From Symsagittifera roscoffensis (taxonomy: Eukaryota > Xenacoelomorpha > Acoela > Convolutidae): a stretch of DNA of 64,000 nt. Below, in pieces: positions 1 through 13,071 of the stretch (the first letter of the stretch is position 1; each line of letters starts with the position of its first letter). The notes under the pieces were generated by a model. That model made no database searches and had not been told where the DNA came from. It saw only the letters and a program-made list of their open reading frames with translations. Location of the stretch: NCBI RefSeq assembly GCF_963678635.1, contig NC_087062.1:54942473-55006472 (forward strand), given 5' to 3'. Position numbers and translations under genes: made by a program.

Positions 1-1
1 C

Positions 2-283
2 TTACCTCCGGCGGCGTCACAGATACCGGGAAAATACCTATGGTTCTTGGTAACGAGGGCGACGGAGAAGCAGCACGTAGACCCAGAGAACCTAGTCTTG
101 TCCTTGACGAGGCTGAGGGACTTCCTCGTGGAAATGGACGTGAAGGAGCTCTCGCTTCCAGTGTACGATCCAAACAGAGGACGACTGCATCCTCGGGAAT
201 TGTACGCGCTTGTACACGTGATATTCTCTGATACTAATATACAAGTATACTTACATAAGAAATATTACTTAAGTATAGGCTGA
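2..283 (+). CDS. C-terminal end of giant Ty3/gypsy polyprotein (copy A), macro-domain-like, cut by window edge
   Basis: The open frame runs from the left edge of the window to a TGA at 281-283 and corresponds almost residue for residue to the last 93 codons of the polyprotein in copy B (ending at 26360). It includes the LVTRATEKQH and LSLPVYDPNRGRLHP segments, which resemble the second half of a macro domain of the OARD1/Poa1 kind. The start lies outside the window. It is followed, as in copy B, by a spacer of about 390 bases and then by the second ORF. Identity as the polyprotein tail is secure; the macro-domain assignment is by pattern only. Confidence 0.8.
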   Translation, partial: LPPAASQIPGKYLWFLVTRATEKQHVDPENLVLSLTRLRDFLVEMDVKELSLPVYDPNRGRLHPRELYALVHVIFSDTNIQVYLHKKYYLSIG

Positions 284-670
284 GTGACGTGCGAGAGGGT
301 GTTAGGCTAAAGACTAAGTTGTATGTAATGTGTGCTGTTATGTCATGTTATGTGTTAGGTTATTAAGATCGTGGGTAAGAAGGGGTTAGTGACCATGAAC
401 AACTGAATGATGATCTTAGGAATAGATCCAAAGTTTAGACTGTCCAATCTTAGGTCGAATTCAAAAATTTTAGAGACCGATTGATATTAATAAATTTTAG
501 GATAAATGTCTTTTTATCTGGACTGTTTTTAAGCAGATTTTAACGATATATGTTAAGGTGAAACTGACAAGTATGACATTTGTGACTTCTTTTCTAGATC
601 CTGATTGATCATTTAATTACTCACTTGAGTCAAACCTTTGAATCAAATCGAATCGAACTTGAAGAACAGA
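284..670 (+). other. Inter-ORF spacer of element copy A with candidate 3' splice site
   Basis: Non-coding spacer between the polyprotein stop and the second ORF, matching 26361-26771 in copy B. It holds a pyrimidine-rich run ending in AG at 596-597 (CTTCTTTTCTAG), 74 bases before the start codon at 671. The same site is preserved in copy B. No other feature is evident. Confidence 0.6.
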
Positions 671-3600
671 ATGGATAATTTCAACCTGGATGAATTGATG
701 GACCTGGCAGAGGCATATGTAGGACCGATGATAGATGCGATCTATCGTCGGCTGGTGGATCGAGACTTCGCTCTGGAGGACCCAGAGGTAGTCATGTTGC
801 TGACCGCCCTGATCAACATCTTGGGGCATGACAACCGTGGGGGCCGCCCCACGGAAGTCCTGTTGATGGCAGCATATGGAGAGAGAGGAGTACTAGACCG
901 CCCGAATATGAGAGTGATGAGGCGGAGAAACGGGGCTCTCTCAGGGAGTGACTTGGCGAATAAGCCTGGATTGGGAAGTTCTAGGTTTTACCAACCAGGT
1001 GAAATGCCTATGCCCTCCAAGCCCAAACCTGGGCTGACGAGAATGCATCAGGAGATGAACAGCGAGGCTGCCTCGTCTGGTTCACCATTGAGAGCAGCTG
1101 TGCCACCAAAGAGGGCGAAAGTAGGACAGAAGGTTCAGACGAACCAAACCATGCAAGATCTGAATGGGATGAAGGATGAACTGGAAAGGACGAAAAAGGA
1201 GCTGGACGAGATGACCAAAGCATGCTCAAGATGGAGGACCATCGGGCCATGTGGAGAAGATTGTTCGAAGACTGCAAAAAAAAGCAGGGTCAAGAAATTG
1301 AGCGCTTGAGGCAGGACTACAAAGAGCGATCGGAACAGATGACGTTGACAACGGCCGTGGAGAAAGTGATACCTGCAAGGAATATTCCTCGTGGGCAGTC
1401 CCCGATGGAGCTCTTGACGCCTCGAGAAATGAGTCAAACAACGGAGACACGGCTCCCGACAGCGACAGATCGAGTAACGATCCCGGACCCTAGTGACACC
1501 TTGGGTGACCCCGTCGTGGAACAAACGGTGAGGAAGCTGATAGAGACAGCTGGATGACTGGTCGCCAACAAGAATGCGCCAGGTTCCGGGATGACTGCAC
1601 CCTATGGAACGATCGACGACACAGGCAGAGTACGACTCTCCCAGACCGTGATCAGAGAGGGGATAAGTGACGTGACGCCACTCATGGGGAGCTCGAAGGC
1701 CCCAGAGAGAAGAATACAGAAGATGGCAGCGAAGAAAGTGTCTCGCATAATAGACGTGCAAAAGAACAATCAATTGAAATATAATTTCACGGGAGTTCCG
1801 GGGACAGATCCGAGAGCTTGCTTCAATCGAGCGACTTGGAGCCCGGCAGTAAACCTGCAGCAACCACCACTGGGGACATCACATCTGATACTGGGAGACA
1901 GCTTGGTCAGAGTACTATCGAATTTGAGGACCTCGTGGGTCACCACGGTGATGGCCTTTGGAGGCGCGACGATAGCCCAGTTATTTCGAATGGTGGAACT
2001 GATGAATCCAGGGAGGATCCCCAATGTGATGATCCTGGTCGGGACGAATGACATCTCCAGAGGTTCAGATGAGCAGGAAGCACTATGGGAATCAATGATG
2101 GTGTGTTTGTTTACTACGCTCTGGCAGAAATTCAATTGCGCGGTACTGACCGTTTGCACTGTGCCAATGAACACGAGGAGCTTGACAGCAGCAGGGAGAA
2201 GGCACAACGAAGGAGTCGTCAGGTGGAATAACATCTTGAGGAATCTAGCAAGTCGGAATGCCGGAAGAATGATCCTCATGGACATTGAACATGAGTTGAG
2301 AGCTATGGATCAGGCCAGACTGACCACGGACGGCATCCACTTCGATAGTATCAAAGGACAGGCTTGGTTGAATCGAGTCTTCCAAGAGCGGTTGGATGAA
2401 CTAGAGGCGGAACTCTTTGACACAGGAGTGCTGAAGGAAGAAGGAACAGCGAGTGACGCGGTTATTACTACATTTGTGCCTCCTAGCCTGGAAACACGCT
2501 TGGGGACGGTCCCGGCCGTCACGAACTACAGAAAACAGAGCTCCAGCGAACCAGGTCAAAGGACAGACGTACAGGATCGATTGGGAGAAGCGCCGATGAG
2601 GAGGACCATTCATCCTAGGAGAAGAATAGGACCTGTCAACCCAATCGACGAGACAGCCAGCACGTCTAGATCGGACACGAGATTGGAGACGACAAGTACC
2701 AGTCAAGAGGAGAGACGCCCGGACAGAGGCTCGTTGATGTGGTCAAGACCCATACCGTCTCCCTGGCATGTATACAAAGACGAACTAATGAAGCTGGATC
2801 TCCAGAGGGTAAGCTTCATCGAAGATGCAAGGAGGGTGCTGAATGGAGCGACGCTATCCGTCAGCAGACTGTACTCGATAACCGGCGTAGACTGGTTGAT
2901 AGCCGCTAGTATAAATTTCAGCTCCACGACGGCCTTGAGATTTGCTGACCTAGAGGGACTGCCCTCTAACAACACAATGGGACCAGTGAATGCGAGACCA
3001 TTGCAAGATGTGAGATTGAATCATGATGAAGGGAATCGTGAAAAGAGACCAGGAAGATTCCTGACGACGAGAGCGCCGATTGGACAACATGTGAAGATGT
3101 TCAGGCAGCTGACGACACCCCCTGGTCATGTGAAGGAAAGAATATACCCAAAACTAGTGAATCAAAATGGTGATGTCCAAATATACGGTGGATTGAAAGC
3201 GATAAAGAAAGATGAGACCATCTTCGCCGCCTATGACAAAGCAGAAATGAGGAAGGCCAAGATTATGATAGTAGCGAATTCAGAGCTCGTGTACACCTCC
3301 AATTCTCTGTTTTTGCTGGACGTCATAATGTTGGCAGCGGTTGACCTGGACCTACTGCAATCGGTATCTCTGGCTATAGGGGTACAAAGGCAGACGGACA
3401 TGAATCCAATTACGATCGTGTTTGCTGGCATTAAAGACCATCTACACAGTAGAGGATTGAAGGACCATGCGCTACAAATGCTAGTGTTGGACGAGGTGCT
3501 GGGGTTGGAACTGTCCAATTTCAGTCGACAGCTCAAACTGAAACCGGGAATAGACGACGACCATCGAGTGATCGTAGCGATGTCCAACGACTTATGGTTC

Positions 3601-6600
3601 CGAGCAATGGAAGTGACAGGTGAGAACACGAGAAGGAAAAATTCACTAGAGACTAGAGCTCATTTGGAGGCGATGGTTTTGAGAACCAAGCCGGAAGCCA
3701 ACCAGTGGCTACACCTGAATCCTCGAGTAGCGGCATTGGGTGCAGATGCTTTTGAGCAAGGCCCTGTGATGATCACGAAGATCCATGGCTACTTGTTAAA
3801 GGAGGTGAACCTGGCGGAAAATGCCGGAGAAAAGACTGCTGAATTTGTAAACAGAATGTGTCAGATTACCCTGGAAACCTTCTGGACCCAGGAAGTGAAG
3901 GGACAGGAAGGTTTTGAACGGACAGACAGCATGCTGGAAGGGTTGGAAGCCGGATGGACCGCGTCCTTCTTGGCAAAAGTCTACCCGAAAGTCTCTCATT
4001 ACTTGATAAAAGAATTCCTCCAAGCAGTAGTGGAAGTGTCAATAGTGGAACTAATAGCCTTGTTCGTGACATTTGGAGCAGAGAGTTTCGTGAAAGGACC
4101 GGCGATGCTGCTCACCGAAGGAATCCAGAACCTGCGGTTAGATGGACTTCTGACATTGATTGCGATTACCCACGGAAACTTGGGAGGACTAATGAAATTG
4201 ACAAGTTGTCCAGAGCAGATGAGAGAGAGAGAGTGAGGAATTTAGATATGAAGAAATCCACGGACTCGTGGAATAAGATAAGAGACCTGAGACACACTCT
4301 TATCCAATATCTATTACAACAAAATCGCTTTGGAACGGGAGAAGACGAGACTATCGAAAGAGAAGAAGATGTTAGACGACATGTTGGAGGCATGCCCCTG
4401 TTAACCGATCTGAACTTGGCTGATCTAAGAATGAGAACTGATTCCTTAGCGCTGATCAGAGGAGTCACGGAGTTTGTGACAGTGATCTATAGACCAGCAG
4501 TCACGTTTGCGTTCCCTGACGTTAAGGTGGAGGCAGATAGGAGGTCGGTGCTGCACCTGAACCTCATATCAGCAGTGGACGGTAGTGCACTAAACTGGTG
4601 TGAGCAGCACACATTGCGGGAGCTCATGAGTGAAGATCTGTTGTTTGCGAAAATATCAGACCCAGAGATGACAGTCATCAATTTTGACGATCAATTTCGT
4701 GATCGCATGGGAGAAGTAGAAAGAGGACACATCGAAGTGTTTCCGAAGCTTTGGAATCTGAGACCCTATGATAAAACGAATGGTGAAATAACCAGAGTGC
4801 CTCGTCTCACTGCAGCATATCATAAAGTGAGAGAAGAGACGAAGGACTGGGGTGATTACGAGAAGCTGCCGGAGGCAATCCCTGAATTCCCTCTGATAAG
4901 AAGGATGTTGCTCGAAGCAGTCTCCGTGGTACAAACTCCTAGGTTGAGAGCATTCGAAACCAATGAAAGGAGAGTAGGGAATTTTGTGGGAACGATGGAC
5001 CCATACTTTGTAGGGAGAAATGCCGCCGTGTTACAATACACACGATTTGCATATACGGATCAAGCGACGAGAAGGCGAATAAGCAACGCCGCGACTCCCA
5101 AGCCTGGAAGATTTGACGAAGAATGGACGGGATAAGGCTTAGCTCCGATGAAGATGAGAGGCAGGACCGAACTGCCTGAAGCCTCCTTGATCCTGACCGG
5201 ATCAAGGAAACCGGAGTTGAAAGTGGGAGGAACACTGCAGGCGAGAACCTTCCTAGCACCCTTCGGCTGCGAGGAAATCAAAGTGGTCCATGGAGAAGAG
5301 GAAGATGGATCGGCCGGTATATTGATAATACCGAAGTTTCCGGAAGGAACCGACAATGATAAGCAAGGACCCTCGAGCTCAAAGAAGGATATGTCAGAAG
5401 GAGAAGACGGACAGGGAGGAAGCCATCAAACCGAGGAACCCATGCAAAAAGATGCAAGTCAAGCTGGTGGGGAAGACGACAGGGCATCGACAGGAGGAGT
5501 ATCCAGCCTGGATTTCAATTTCCTCAGTGATTTTGAGAACAACGCGGATACGTTAGAGACGACCGAGCCAGCGGATGAAGGCATTTCGACACTGGAGCCT
5601 CCGACGGCCTTTACAGAAATGAAACGGAATTTGCCAGAGAGCAGCTCTCCTGGCAATTCAAGAAATAACGAACAAAGAATCATCATGGAATCGCCTAGAA
5701 GAAGAAGAGTAGAGGGCTCAGCCAGAGTACCTTTCTTGGGAACGTTGCCCGAAGAAGATTGGGAAGTACATCACCGAGACCATGAGAATAGGACGGGATG
5801 TAGATTGGACAGAGTGGCGTTCATGGAAGAAGTCTGGACGGTAGTTCAGAGCTATGGGACCCAGTCCATTTTGAAAACAGGTCTCAATCGACCGTTGATG
5901 CAGAAAGTCCTTGACAAGCTTGATGAGTGTGAAGGGAGGTTGAGTGAGTTGTTGATTGACTCAGCCACTGATGAAAGTGAAGCGAATTCTCACATCAAGA
6001 TGAGACCGCAGGACGATAAAGGAGAGGTGGTGTATCTGTCAAGAACCAGGAGAGGAACGATACGATCGAAATTGGTGATTGATAAGATCAATGCGATGAA
6101 AATGAAGTTAGGCAGCAGAGTGATGCCGAGGAGAGTAGGAAAGACGAAGGTGGATTCGGAGATATCGATGAAAGCTGTCACTTCAGCGAAAAGGAAACGA
6201 GTCGAAGAGGTCATGGATTTGGGACAAGGTGACTATCAATTGCCTGGCACAGATAAAATGTTGACTGATATAGCGATGGTGCCACCCATTCTCATGGCGG
6301 GAATAAAGTCAACAGGTTATAAATCCAAAAGGAGTGACCGCACTCTGACTGGAGCAAACTTAGAAATGGAAATACTCAGTCAATGTGGAGAGAGCACAAT
6401 GAAAGACTTTAAACCATCTCCCATGAATCACGGAAAGGGAAATGTCGCAAGACAACTAGTACCCGTGGAATATAACCGACTGACAGTATCAGAGGCTGTG
6501 TCGATAAATGAACCTGCAGGTGGATATATGGAAATGTTGGAGTACCGAAACTCGGCTAGAGGGTACGTGATGACTCTGGAAGACAAGAGTGCCATGGAGG

Positions 6601-9274
6601 GTTATCTAGAGACAATGTTGCAAGGCACCACCCTCAAGCAGAAGGCGTACGGGACTTTAGCGTCGTCTGAGATACAGGCAGAAACGATGGAGCAGTTGGT
6701 GAGCCTTCCATGGAAAGCAGTGGTATTAAGGTACTTCGAAGAAGAGATGAGGACTACGCCAAGAAAACACGCTCTCGTGGCAGTACCTTACGTAACAACA
6801 GAGTTACAACTGAGGTTTGCCTGGTGCATGATGGGATTGACTCGCGAGGAAAATGATTCAGAAGAAAGGAAGAGGTCAAAAGAAGAGAAGGTTTCCCTTA
6901 TGACGAACCTGAGGGATCTGATAGTCCAAGAGGGAGCAGCAGTGGCGTGTGCGAAGCGGAGAGACGCTCTCTGTTTCATTCGATTCATGATAGAGCATAT
7001 TTCAGTACCTGCATTGAACACTTGTGTTAAGATGCTGAGGGAAGGCGATGAGCGAGCGAAAGCCTTACTCTTGCTAGCACTGCTGGATATGCAGCAGAGC
7101 AAACCGATGAGGGTGAATATGAAAGAACCCGAGGAGTTAGAGCCCATGAGAAAGATAGACGAAATCAGGAGATTCTCAAACAAGGAGCTGAGACTCACTA
7201 AAGAATCTATGGGGGCATTGCCGAAATCCAGTGAATACTGTGGACCGATCAAGAAGAAGTCACACAGCTACGTATCCGGAATCATAGGGATAGCGTACAA
7301 CCCTTTCCTGAGTGAAGACATACGCGATTGCTTCTTCGATTGCGAACAGGCAGTGTTACTAAGATTCTGGACGTCGATAATTGTAACAATTAAGAGCGCT
7401 AATAATTCACAGGCCAAATTGGGACTGGTCTTGGAAGAAGAGGTGACTGAAAGAGTGGAGTTTGGGTTGGGATTCTCAGATGAATCACTGAGAACGAGCT
7501 TGATGGCAGTGTGGGAATTGATGAGGCCATCATGGTGTCCTAGTCCCAACGCTGACTCGATATTACGGGCGACACAAGACGTGCGGAGGGAACTGAATGC
7601 AGACTGTAACCTGCGTGACCTTAACATCATATATAATGTGATGATAACGGCCTCTAGGAGCAACGGTGAAGATAAAGTGGAGTTGCCTGGCTGGGGACCA
7701 GAAGACTGGGTCAAACCTGGTAGCTGTCTGGCGGAAGTCTGTGGACTGGAGGGTCACGTTTGTGGAGGTCTGGACTGTGTGAAGACCCTAGAGAAACAAC
7801 ACAAGCAATTGACGGTATTGTTTGGAAACGTCGTGATGAAAGCAAGAACGGAAACGGAACTGATAGCGGATTGTCATGGAGGAACCGAGGTGAACCTAAT
7901 GACTGCACTAGGATTCTACAGCATGTTTGGTTCTCTAGAGTCACTATTGAATCTAGAAGAGAGACATGAGATGGTCACAGCCATCAGTGTAGAAGTGTTC
8001 CCAGGAGTTCTGCAAACCGAGCAGAAATACATAGGAAAATGAAGGGGGGCGATCGAGACGGAAATGAACATCAGACACAGTGAGACTTATTGTAGACCAT
8101 CAGGAGCACGATATTTGGTGGGCTCGACATTGGCTCCAATGTGCAAGAGCAGATACCCGGTACATTTTGTAGCCGTGGATGTAAAGAGTACGAGAACGAT
8201 CGTGGATCAAGCCTTCTCAGTGCCGAAATGTGTGAGACTGGCGAGAATGTCCGAGAAATCTTACGAGTTGCTATGTAAGATGTTCTCAGCAGTTCCAGAG
8301 AGAACCAAGGAAGAATTAGAATCGATACTGGGAAAGAAGTTCATGGGATACGTGAGCGGGAACTTCAGTGACTTTGAGAGACAGAAGCAGAGAGGATCAA
8401 CTGTTACAGATTACAATACAGTAGACGAGAATGATGAAGTCCACCGAGTGATGATGGAAGTGGAACCATTACTGGAAGCTTCGGTAAAACGTAACTGGAG
8501 GAGCATCATGTTGACACATGACGAATTTCCCTGCCACTGCTTGTTGCAGACCTGGTGGTATCCCAAGCGTAGTAATCTGGTGTTGATCTGGAACTCTGGA
8601 GAGCTGCTCTCCATGGGTTTACCAGACTCATCACAGCCCATAACAATAGTGATAGTGGGAGTTATGATGGCGATACGATGGCTGGAAGCTCACGTAAGAG
8701 AGAACAATAGACAGGAAGCGCCAACGAGAGAACAGTTGTGGAAATTGGATTGTCTAAAAGATTTAGATCTTTTTGAGACAATGTGCAAAATTCTAAACAT
8801 TCCGATGGAAGTGAAGAAGATATGGGCAAGAAAACGATTGATGCCATGGTTCAGAGCTAACATGACTGCATGGTTGTACGAATATGCTAAACAGCATATG
8901 TCGAAGCACGGCAGAGTGTACAAAGAATATCAGCTGGACATTGGAGCAGGAGCTTTCAAGCGAGCTCTCGTGACTCATCGGAATGCAGTGACCACCGCTG
9001 TGAAGAGAATTTCCAGGACAAGTGAACGTAGTGGAAAGGAGAAGGCAGAGATGTTAAAGGAAGATTTGGAGAGAAATGTGACGTTGTGTCTCCACAACAG
9101 CTTCTGCAGGAACAGAGAATCTAACGTGGATCCCCTACCTTGTGGAGAAGTGTAGAAGAGCAGAAGTGTTGGAGGACGGCTTCCAACAGCGTCAGGATAG
9201 CTAACGACGTGTTGCAGGACACAGAAACTGAAAGCGTAGAGTCAGTATCACAGGAGGAAGAGATGGAACATTGA
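671..9274 (+). pseudogene. Second large ORF of giant element, copy A, decayed (SGNH-domain protein)
   Basis: This is the homologue of the copy B ORF at 26772-36355, starting at ATG 671 (MDNFNLDELMDLAEAY) and ending with the equivalent TGA at 9272-9274. The reading frame is broken many times: a one-base loss near 1215-1240, TGA at 1555 where B has CGA, a 2-base gain in an AG run near 4225, TAA at 5133 where B has CTA, TGA at 8040 where B has TGG, and a shift near 9140. An in-frame 333-base deletion removes 111 residues after HLHSRG (near 3452). The SGNH blocks remain readable: LILGDSLVR, LVGTNDIS, TTDGIHFDS. It cannot make the full protein. Its value is as a diverged copy for judging selection on copy B. 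Confidence 0.85.
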
Positions 9275-10097
9275 CGAATGGCCGAAAAACGAGATGCAAA
9301 AAGAAACGAAATTAGAAGAATTTAGAAATTTTAGAACTTCTAAATGACGAAAAAAAGAAGAAAACAATGGAGTGGTGAAGAAAAAGTTAAATTTCAGAAT
9401 TGTTTTATGTGTGTGAAAAAACTCAAGTGAAAAAACCAAGCAACCAAGTTGTAATTGAAAACTGAAACATTTAGTTGACTTTTGAAATTGTTGCATTTAT
9501 AAATTTGCACTTTGATTTTAGTTAAGTGGTTTTAGAGACACTTACTTATTATTTATTTAGGAAGGCTTGAGTGAAGGAGTATATTTAAATATTCCAGCCT
9601 GCATGACTGTTTTTAATCAGCTAGGAGAACTGTCACTTTGTGGTGACATGGAAGACTTGGGTAATCTCTCGATGAGGGAGATTGTTTCATTGTTCTTTCT
9701 AACCACAGAATTTCTTAGTTTTAATATTCAGGACAATAACAAGCAAGATTTCCCAAGGGAAGAAGCATAGTAGGATAATTTTAGCTTGTTGGTTGGCAGG
9801 ATCGTCCTGCAAACCAACATCTTTTAAGTCTAGGAGAAAAAGTTTTAATCAGGACATTGACATTGGAAGTCGCAAAATATGTTTTTATTTTAGGTCATAT
9901 CCTCAATGTGCAGATTAATGAAAGAATTTGAAGGCTATAGTGATGTAGTATGATGCCATTTATATTCTGCAGTGAGTCGATATGACGTGGATAAAAGTAA
10001 TTTCGTGCATTTTGTAAATTCTGTTCGATGACACTGTACCTATTTTACGAACATTGCGAGATTCAATGAGGACATTGACCGGACTGTCCGGGGAGTA
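9275..10097 (+). other. 3' untranslated region of element copy A
   Basis: This segment aligns with 36356-37174 of copy B. It ends with TGTCCGGGGAGTA directly before the LTR start TGTGACATTCG, the position of the plus-strand primer (polypurine tract). A 67-codon open frame at 9567-9770 is frameshifted in copy B, so it is unlikely to be a gene. Confidence 0.7.
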
Positions 10098-11011
10098 TGT
10101 GACATTCGACCAGAATGGATCAAAATGCAGATTCAGCATATTCGAATTTTTAGCAGTGAACCTTACGAATTGGCGATTTTGAAGGAATAAGAGCGTTATT
10201 AGAACGATTGGCCAAACGGTGAGGGCTAGAATATTCTGGTATTTTGAAATTTTAAAAATTCGAATTATGACGTCATATTTCTGAGAAACGTCAGAAACGG
10301 CCATTTTGGAAGGAAAGTCGAAGAAAAACACAACAACGATAGTTGCGCTTACGATAACAACGGAAATTGTGATTGAGAAACAACAACAGATTGCAGGAAT
10401 AGCAGAGACCGTTCCGAGTTGCAACTATTGTGTCGCTACAATAGTTGCAAGGCCGTTGCGAACAACGGTGAAGGGTGGAAAACCAGCCTTCCGGAAGGAG
10501 AATAAGATCCTTATTTTCCCGGATTCAGGAATCCGGAGGGGTCTCGGGACTGAAACTTTTATCGACTTATATAAATTTTTAGCTTCCCTGTCATGTCCTG
10601 ATTTGAATTTAATTAACATCTGAATTCATTCTACTAAGATGAGAAGCTAGGAGATGGGGGAAAAGGTTGATCCATCTTCGATGGAGATGATGATTTTCAT
10701 CTACTGAACAAAAACAACAATAATTCAATAAATAGTAGTAGCCCTGTTTTTAGGAGTGACCACGTGGTCTGGGGATACTGAGACCCAGCCATGAGCTCAC
10801 TATTTCTGCATGTAATTGAGTTAATTTGAGTGTTTTGACCGAAGCCGAAAGCAGTAACGTTTTTTGTCGACCCGATGTTAGAAAGACCACCGAAAGTACT
10901 GGCTTGGTAGAGACGGTTAAAAGCATGTAAAGCTCTGTTTAGACGTTGGCCAGTCGTCTTAGGAAGTAGTTTTATTTTCCGTCGATAAGTATCTTCCGGG
11001 CGAATGTTACA
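10098..11011 (+). mobile_element. LTR of giant element, copy A
   Basis: The LTR runs from TGTGACATTCG to CGAATGTTACA, which are near-perfect inverted ends, as in the copy B LTRs. It contains the CRE palindrome TGACGTCA at 10268-10275, a TATA-like TTATATAAA at 10567-10575, a TCCGGAGGGGTC motif at 10532-10543 and an AATAAA near 10727. It is clearly more diverged from the two B LTRs than they are from each other. It is preceded by a 3' UTR and followed by leader sequence, so it is shared between two internal regions or sits at a recombination junction. Confidence 0.85.
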
Positions 11012-11240
11012 TAGATGTTTTTATGGCGCTCCTGGGTGTTATTCTTTTTTAACATAATGACCGGCAGAACCGTTGACGAGCACTCCGCGCCGAGCAGATG
11101 CTCACATTAACGCCCTAAATAGGCCTAAGCCGCCGGGGCGGAAGGGTAGTTCGGAACGCGGAAGCCTTCCGGATTACCGTGAATAGCTTTTTAACCTAGT
11201 TAAGACCGAAAATTCACGAACCAGGAAGGGTGGGGGGATT
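11012..11240 (+). mobile_element. Truncated 5' leader fragment of the giant element after LTR A
   Basis: This stretch matches the first 225 bases of the copy B leader (13822-14046), including TGGCGCTCCTGGGTG at 11024, the primer-binding-site position, and the GAGCACTCCGC hairpin. Homology stops abruptly after GGGTGGGGGGA, where repeat R begins. A leader downstream of what should be a 3' LTR implies a tandem or recombined element. Confidence 0.75.
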
Positions 11241-11246
11241 CGCGAT

Positions 11247-12031
11247 TATTAATGAATTTTAATAAATTATAGGTGCTTTCCCACATGGCCTAGAGTTAAC
11301 GCCGTCTTTTCTCCCCGTTAGGTCTTGGGCGCGAGTCCCTACCGGACCTTGTTTTTTTTTCAGTCTGCACTGTATCAACCATCCAGAGCATCTGGTGTAG
11401 AGTAATACACCTGCTCGGGAATACAAAGGCTTGTTTTTCGAATCCGGCTTTGACTTCTTTTTTTTTGCACTCAAGAAATTTTTAGCCTATTCTCGACTTA
11501 TCGTTCGTTATGTTGGTCGGCTCAGCTCCCTAAGCACCTACTTTTTTGAAGGTTAAGTTGCCTTCTTTTTTTCTGAAAACCAATGAAAAGCAGCATTGAT
11601 GGAATTAAATGAGGAAGATTTTTTTGCAGAATTTAAATTTTTTTTCTGAGGAAAATTTTTAATTTAAAAAAAACCTAAGATTAGGCAATTTTTCTTGTTT
11701 AATTTTTCTAGTGATTCCGCTTTTTTTTTGTTGACTCTTATTCTTTTTTTTTTCATACCTAATCGCCTTAGTCCTCCTATAGCATGGTTGGCCGAGCAAT
11801 TCAAGCTGGTGAGTTAATAGTTGGTGTGAGTTATTTGGCTCAAGGGTGCCTGCTCAAAACTTGTCGGCCTTGTTTTCGCTTCGTTAGTGTGGTTGCGAGA
11901 AATATTTTGTTTCCGCGTTTTTGCCTGGTTCGGGTTTGTATAACAAGTTAAATGAATGAAAAATGCGTTAGAGGAACGACAATTTGTTTTTTGAATTATT
12001 TGTAGTCGTTTTTCTTACGCCTGAACCCAGG
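11247..12031 (+). repeat. Interspersed repeat R, uninterrupted copy, with tRNA-like promoter boxes
   Basis: This repeat matches 12329-12901 joined to 38096-38378. It contains an A-box-like TGGCCTAGAGTT at about 11286 and a B-box-like GGGCGCGAGTCCC at about 11328, as in a tRNA-derived SINE head. A second tRNA-like stretch (GGTTGGCCGAGCAATTC, then TTTGGCTCAAGGG) starts near 11787. The bases TCAAGCTGG at 11801-11809 are the empty version of the site where element B is inserted in the second copy. No protein coding is evident. The repeat family is not known to me. Confidence 0.65.
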
Positions 12032-12328
12032 CATTGATTTATGTCTAAAAATTGGTTTTCCAATACCCGACTTCGATTTCCCAATAATATAAAATTTATG
12101 CTTTGCATATTTTCTAATCGGTCAACTATATTAATTATAAATGCGTGGATTTGTGTGCGTTCTTTGAGATTTTTTGCGATTTGTTGAGTTTTTTGAATAT
12201 GCAATTCTGACTGACTGAAAGGAGGTGAAAGTAAATTTAAAAATTCGGTCCCTCCATCATGAGGAACGCCACCGACTTCTATCCCATAAACAACTTATCT
12301 TACAAATTACAAATTTTACTTGCTCTAT
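12032..12328. other. AT-rich spacer between the two R repeats
   Basis: I see no gene, repeat or regulatory signal in these roughly 300 bases. A minus-strand open stretch overlapping 11968-12204 has no recognisable content. Confidence 0.4.
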
Positions 12329-12901
12329 TATTGAATTTTAATAAATTATAGGTGCTTTCCCACATGGCCTAGAGTTAACTCCGTCTTTTCTCCCCCATAG
12401 GTCTTGGGCTCGAGTCCCTAACGGATCTTGTTTTTTTTTTCAGTCTGCTCTGTATCAACCATCCAGAGCATCTTATGCTCTGTATCAACCATCCAGAGCA
12501 GCTGGTGTAGAGTAACACACCTGCTCGGGAATACAAAGGCTTGTTTTTCGAATCCGGCTTTGACTTCTTTTTTTTTGCACACAAGAAATTTTTAGCCTAT
12601 TCTCGACTTATCGTTCGTTATGTTTGTCGTCTCAGCTCCCTCAGCACCTATTTTTTTGAAGGTTATTTGCCTTCTTTTTTTCTGAAAACCAATGAAAAGC
12701 AGCATTGATGGAATTAAATGAGGAAGATTTTTTTGCAGAATTTAAGTTTTTTCTGAGGAAAATTTAAAAATTTTTAATTAAAAAAAAAACCTAAGATTAG
12801 GCGATTTTTCTTGTTTAATTTTTTTGTTGACTCCTATTCTTTTTTATTTCATACCTAATTGCCTTAGTCCTCCTATAGCATGGTTGGCCGAGCAATTCAA
12901 G
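12329..12901 (+). repeat. Repeat R, second copy, left half (split by element B)
   Basis: This half matches 11247-11805. The A-box-like and B-box-like stretches recur near 12365 and 12406. It carries an extra tandem copy of CTCTGTATCAACCATCCAG (near 12449 and 12478). It breaks off at GAGCAATTCAAG where the LTR of element B begins, and the remainder resumes at 38096. Confidence 0.7.
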
Positions 12902-13071
12902 TGTGACATTCGACCAGAATGGCCAAAATGCAATTTATGCAGGATTCGAATTTTGAGCAGTAAGCCTTCCGAGTTGATGATTTCGAAGGATTAGCGACGT
13001 TATTGGAATGTTTAGCCAAACGGTGAGGGCTAGAATATTCTAGTATTTTAAATTTTCAAAAATTCGAATGA

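Noticed and set aside
9567-9770. 67-codon open frame in the 3' UTR of copy A
   Set aside because: The corresponding region of copy B (about 36640-36850) carries indels that break the frame.
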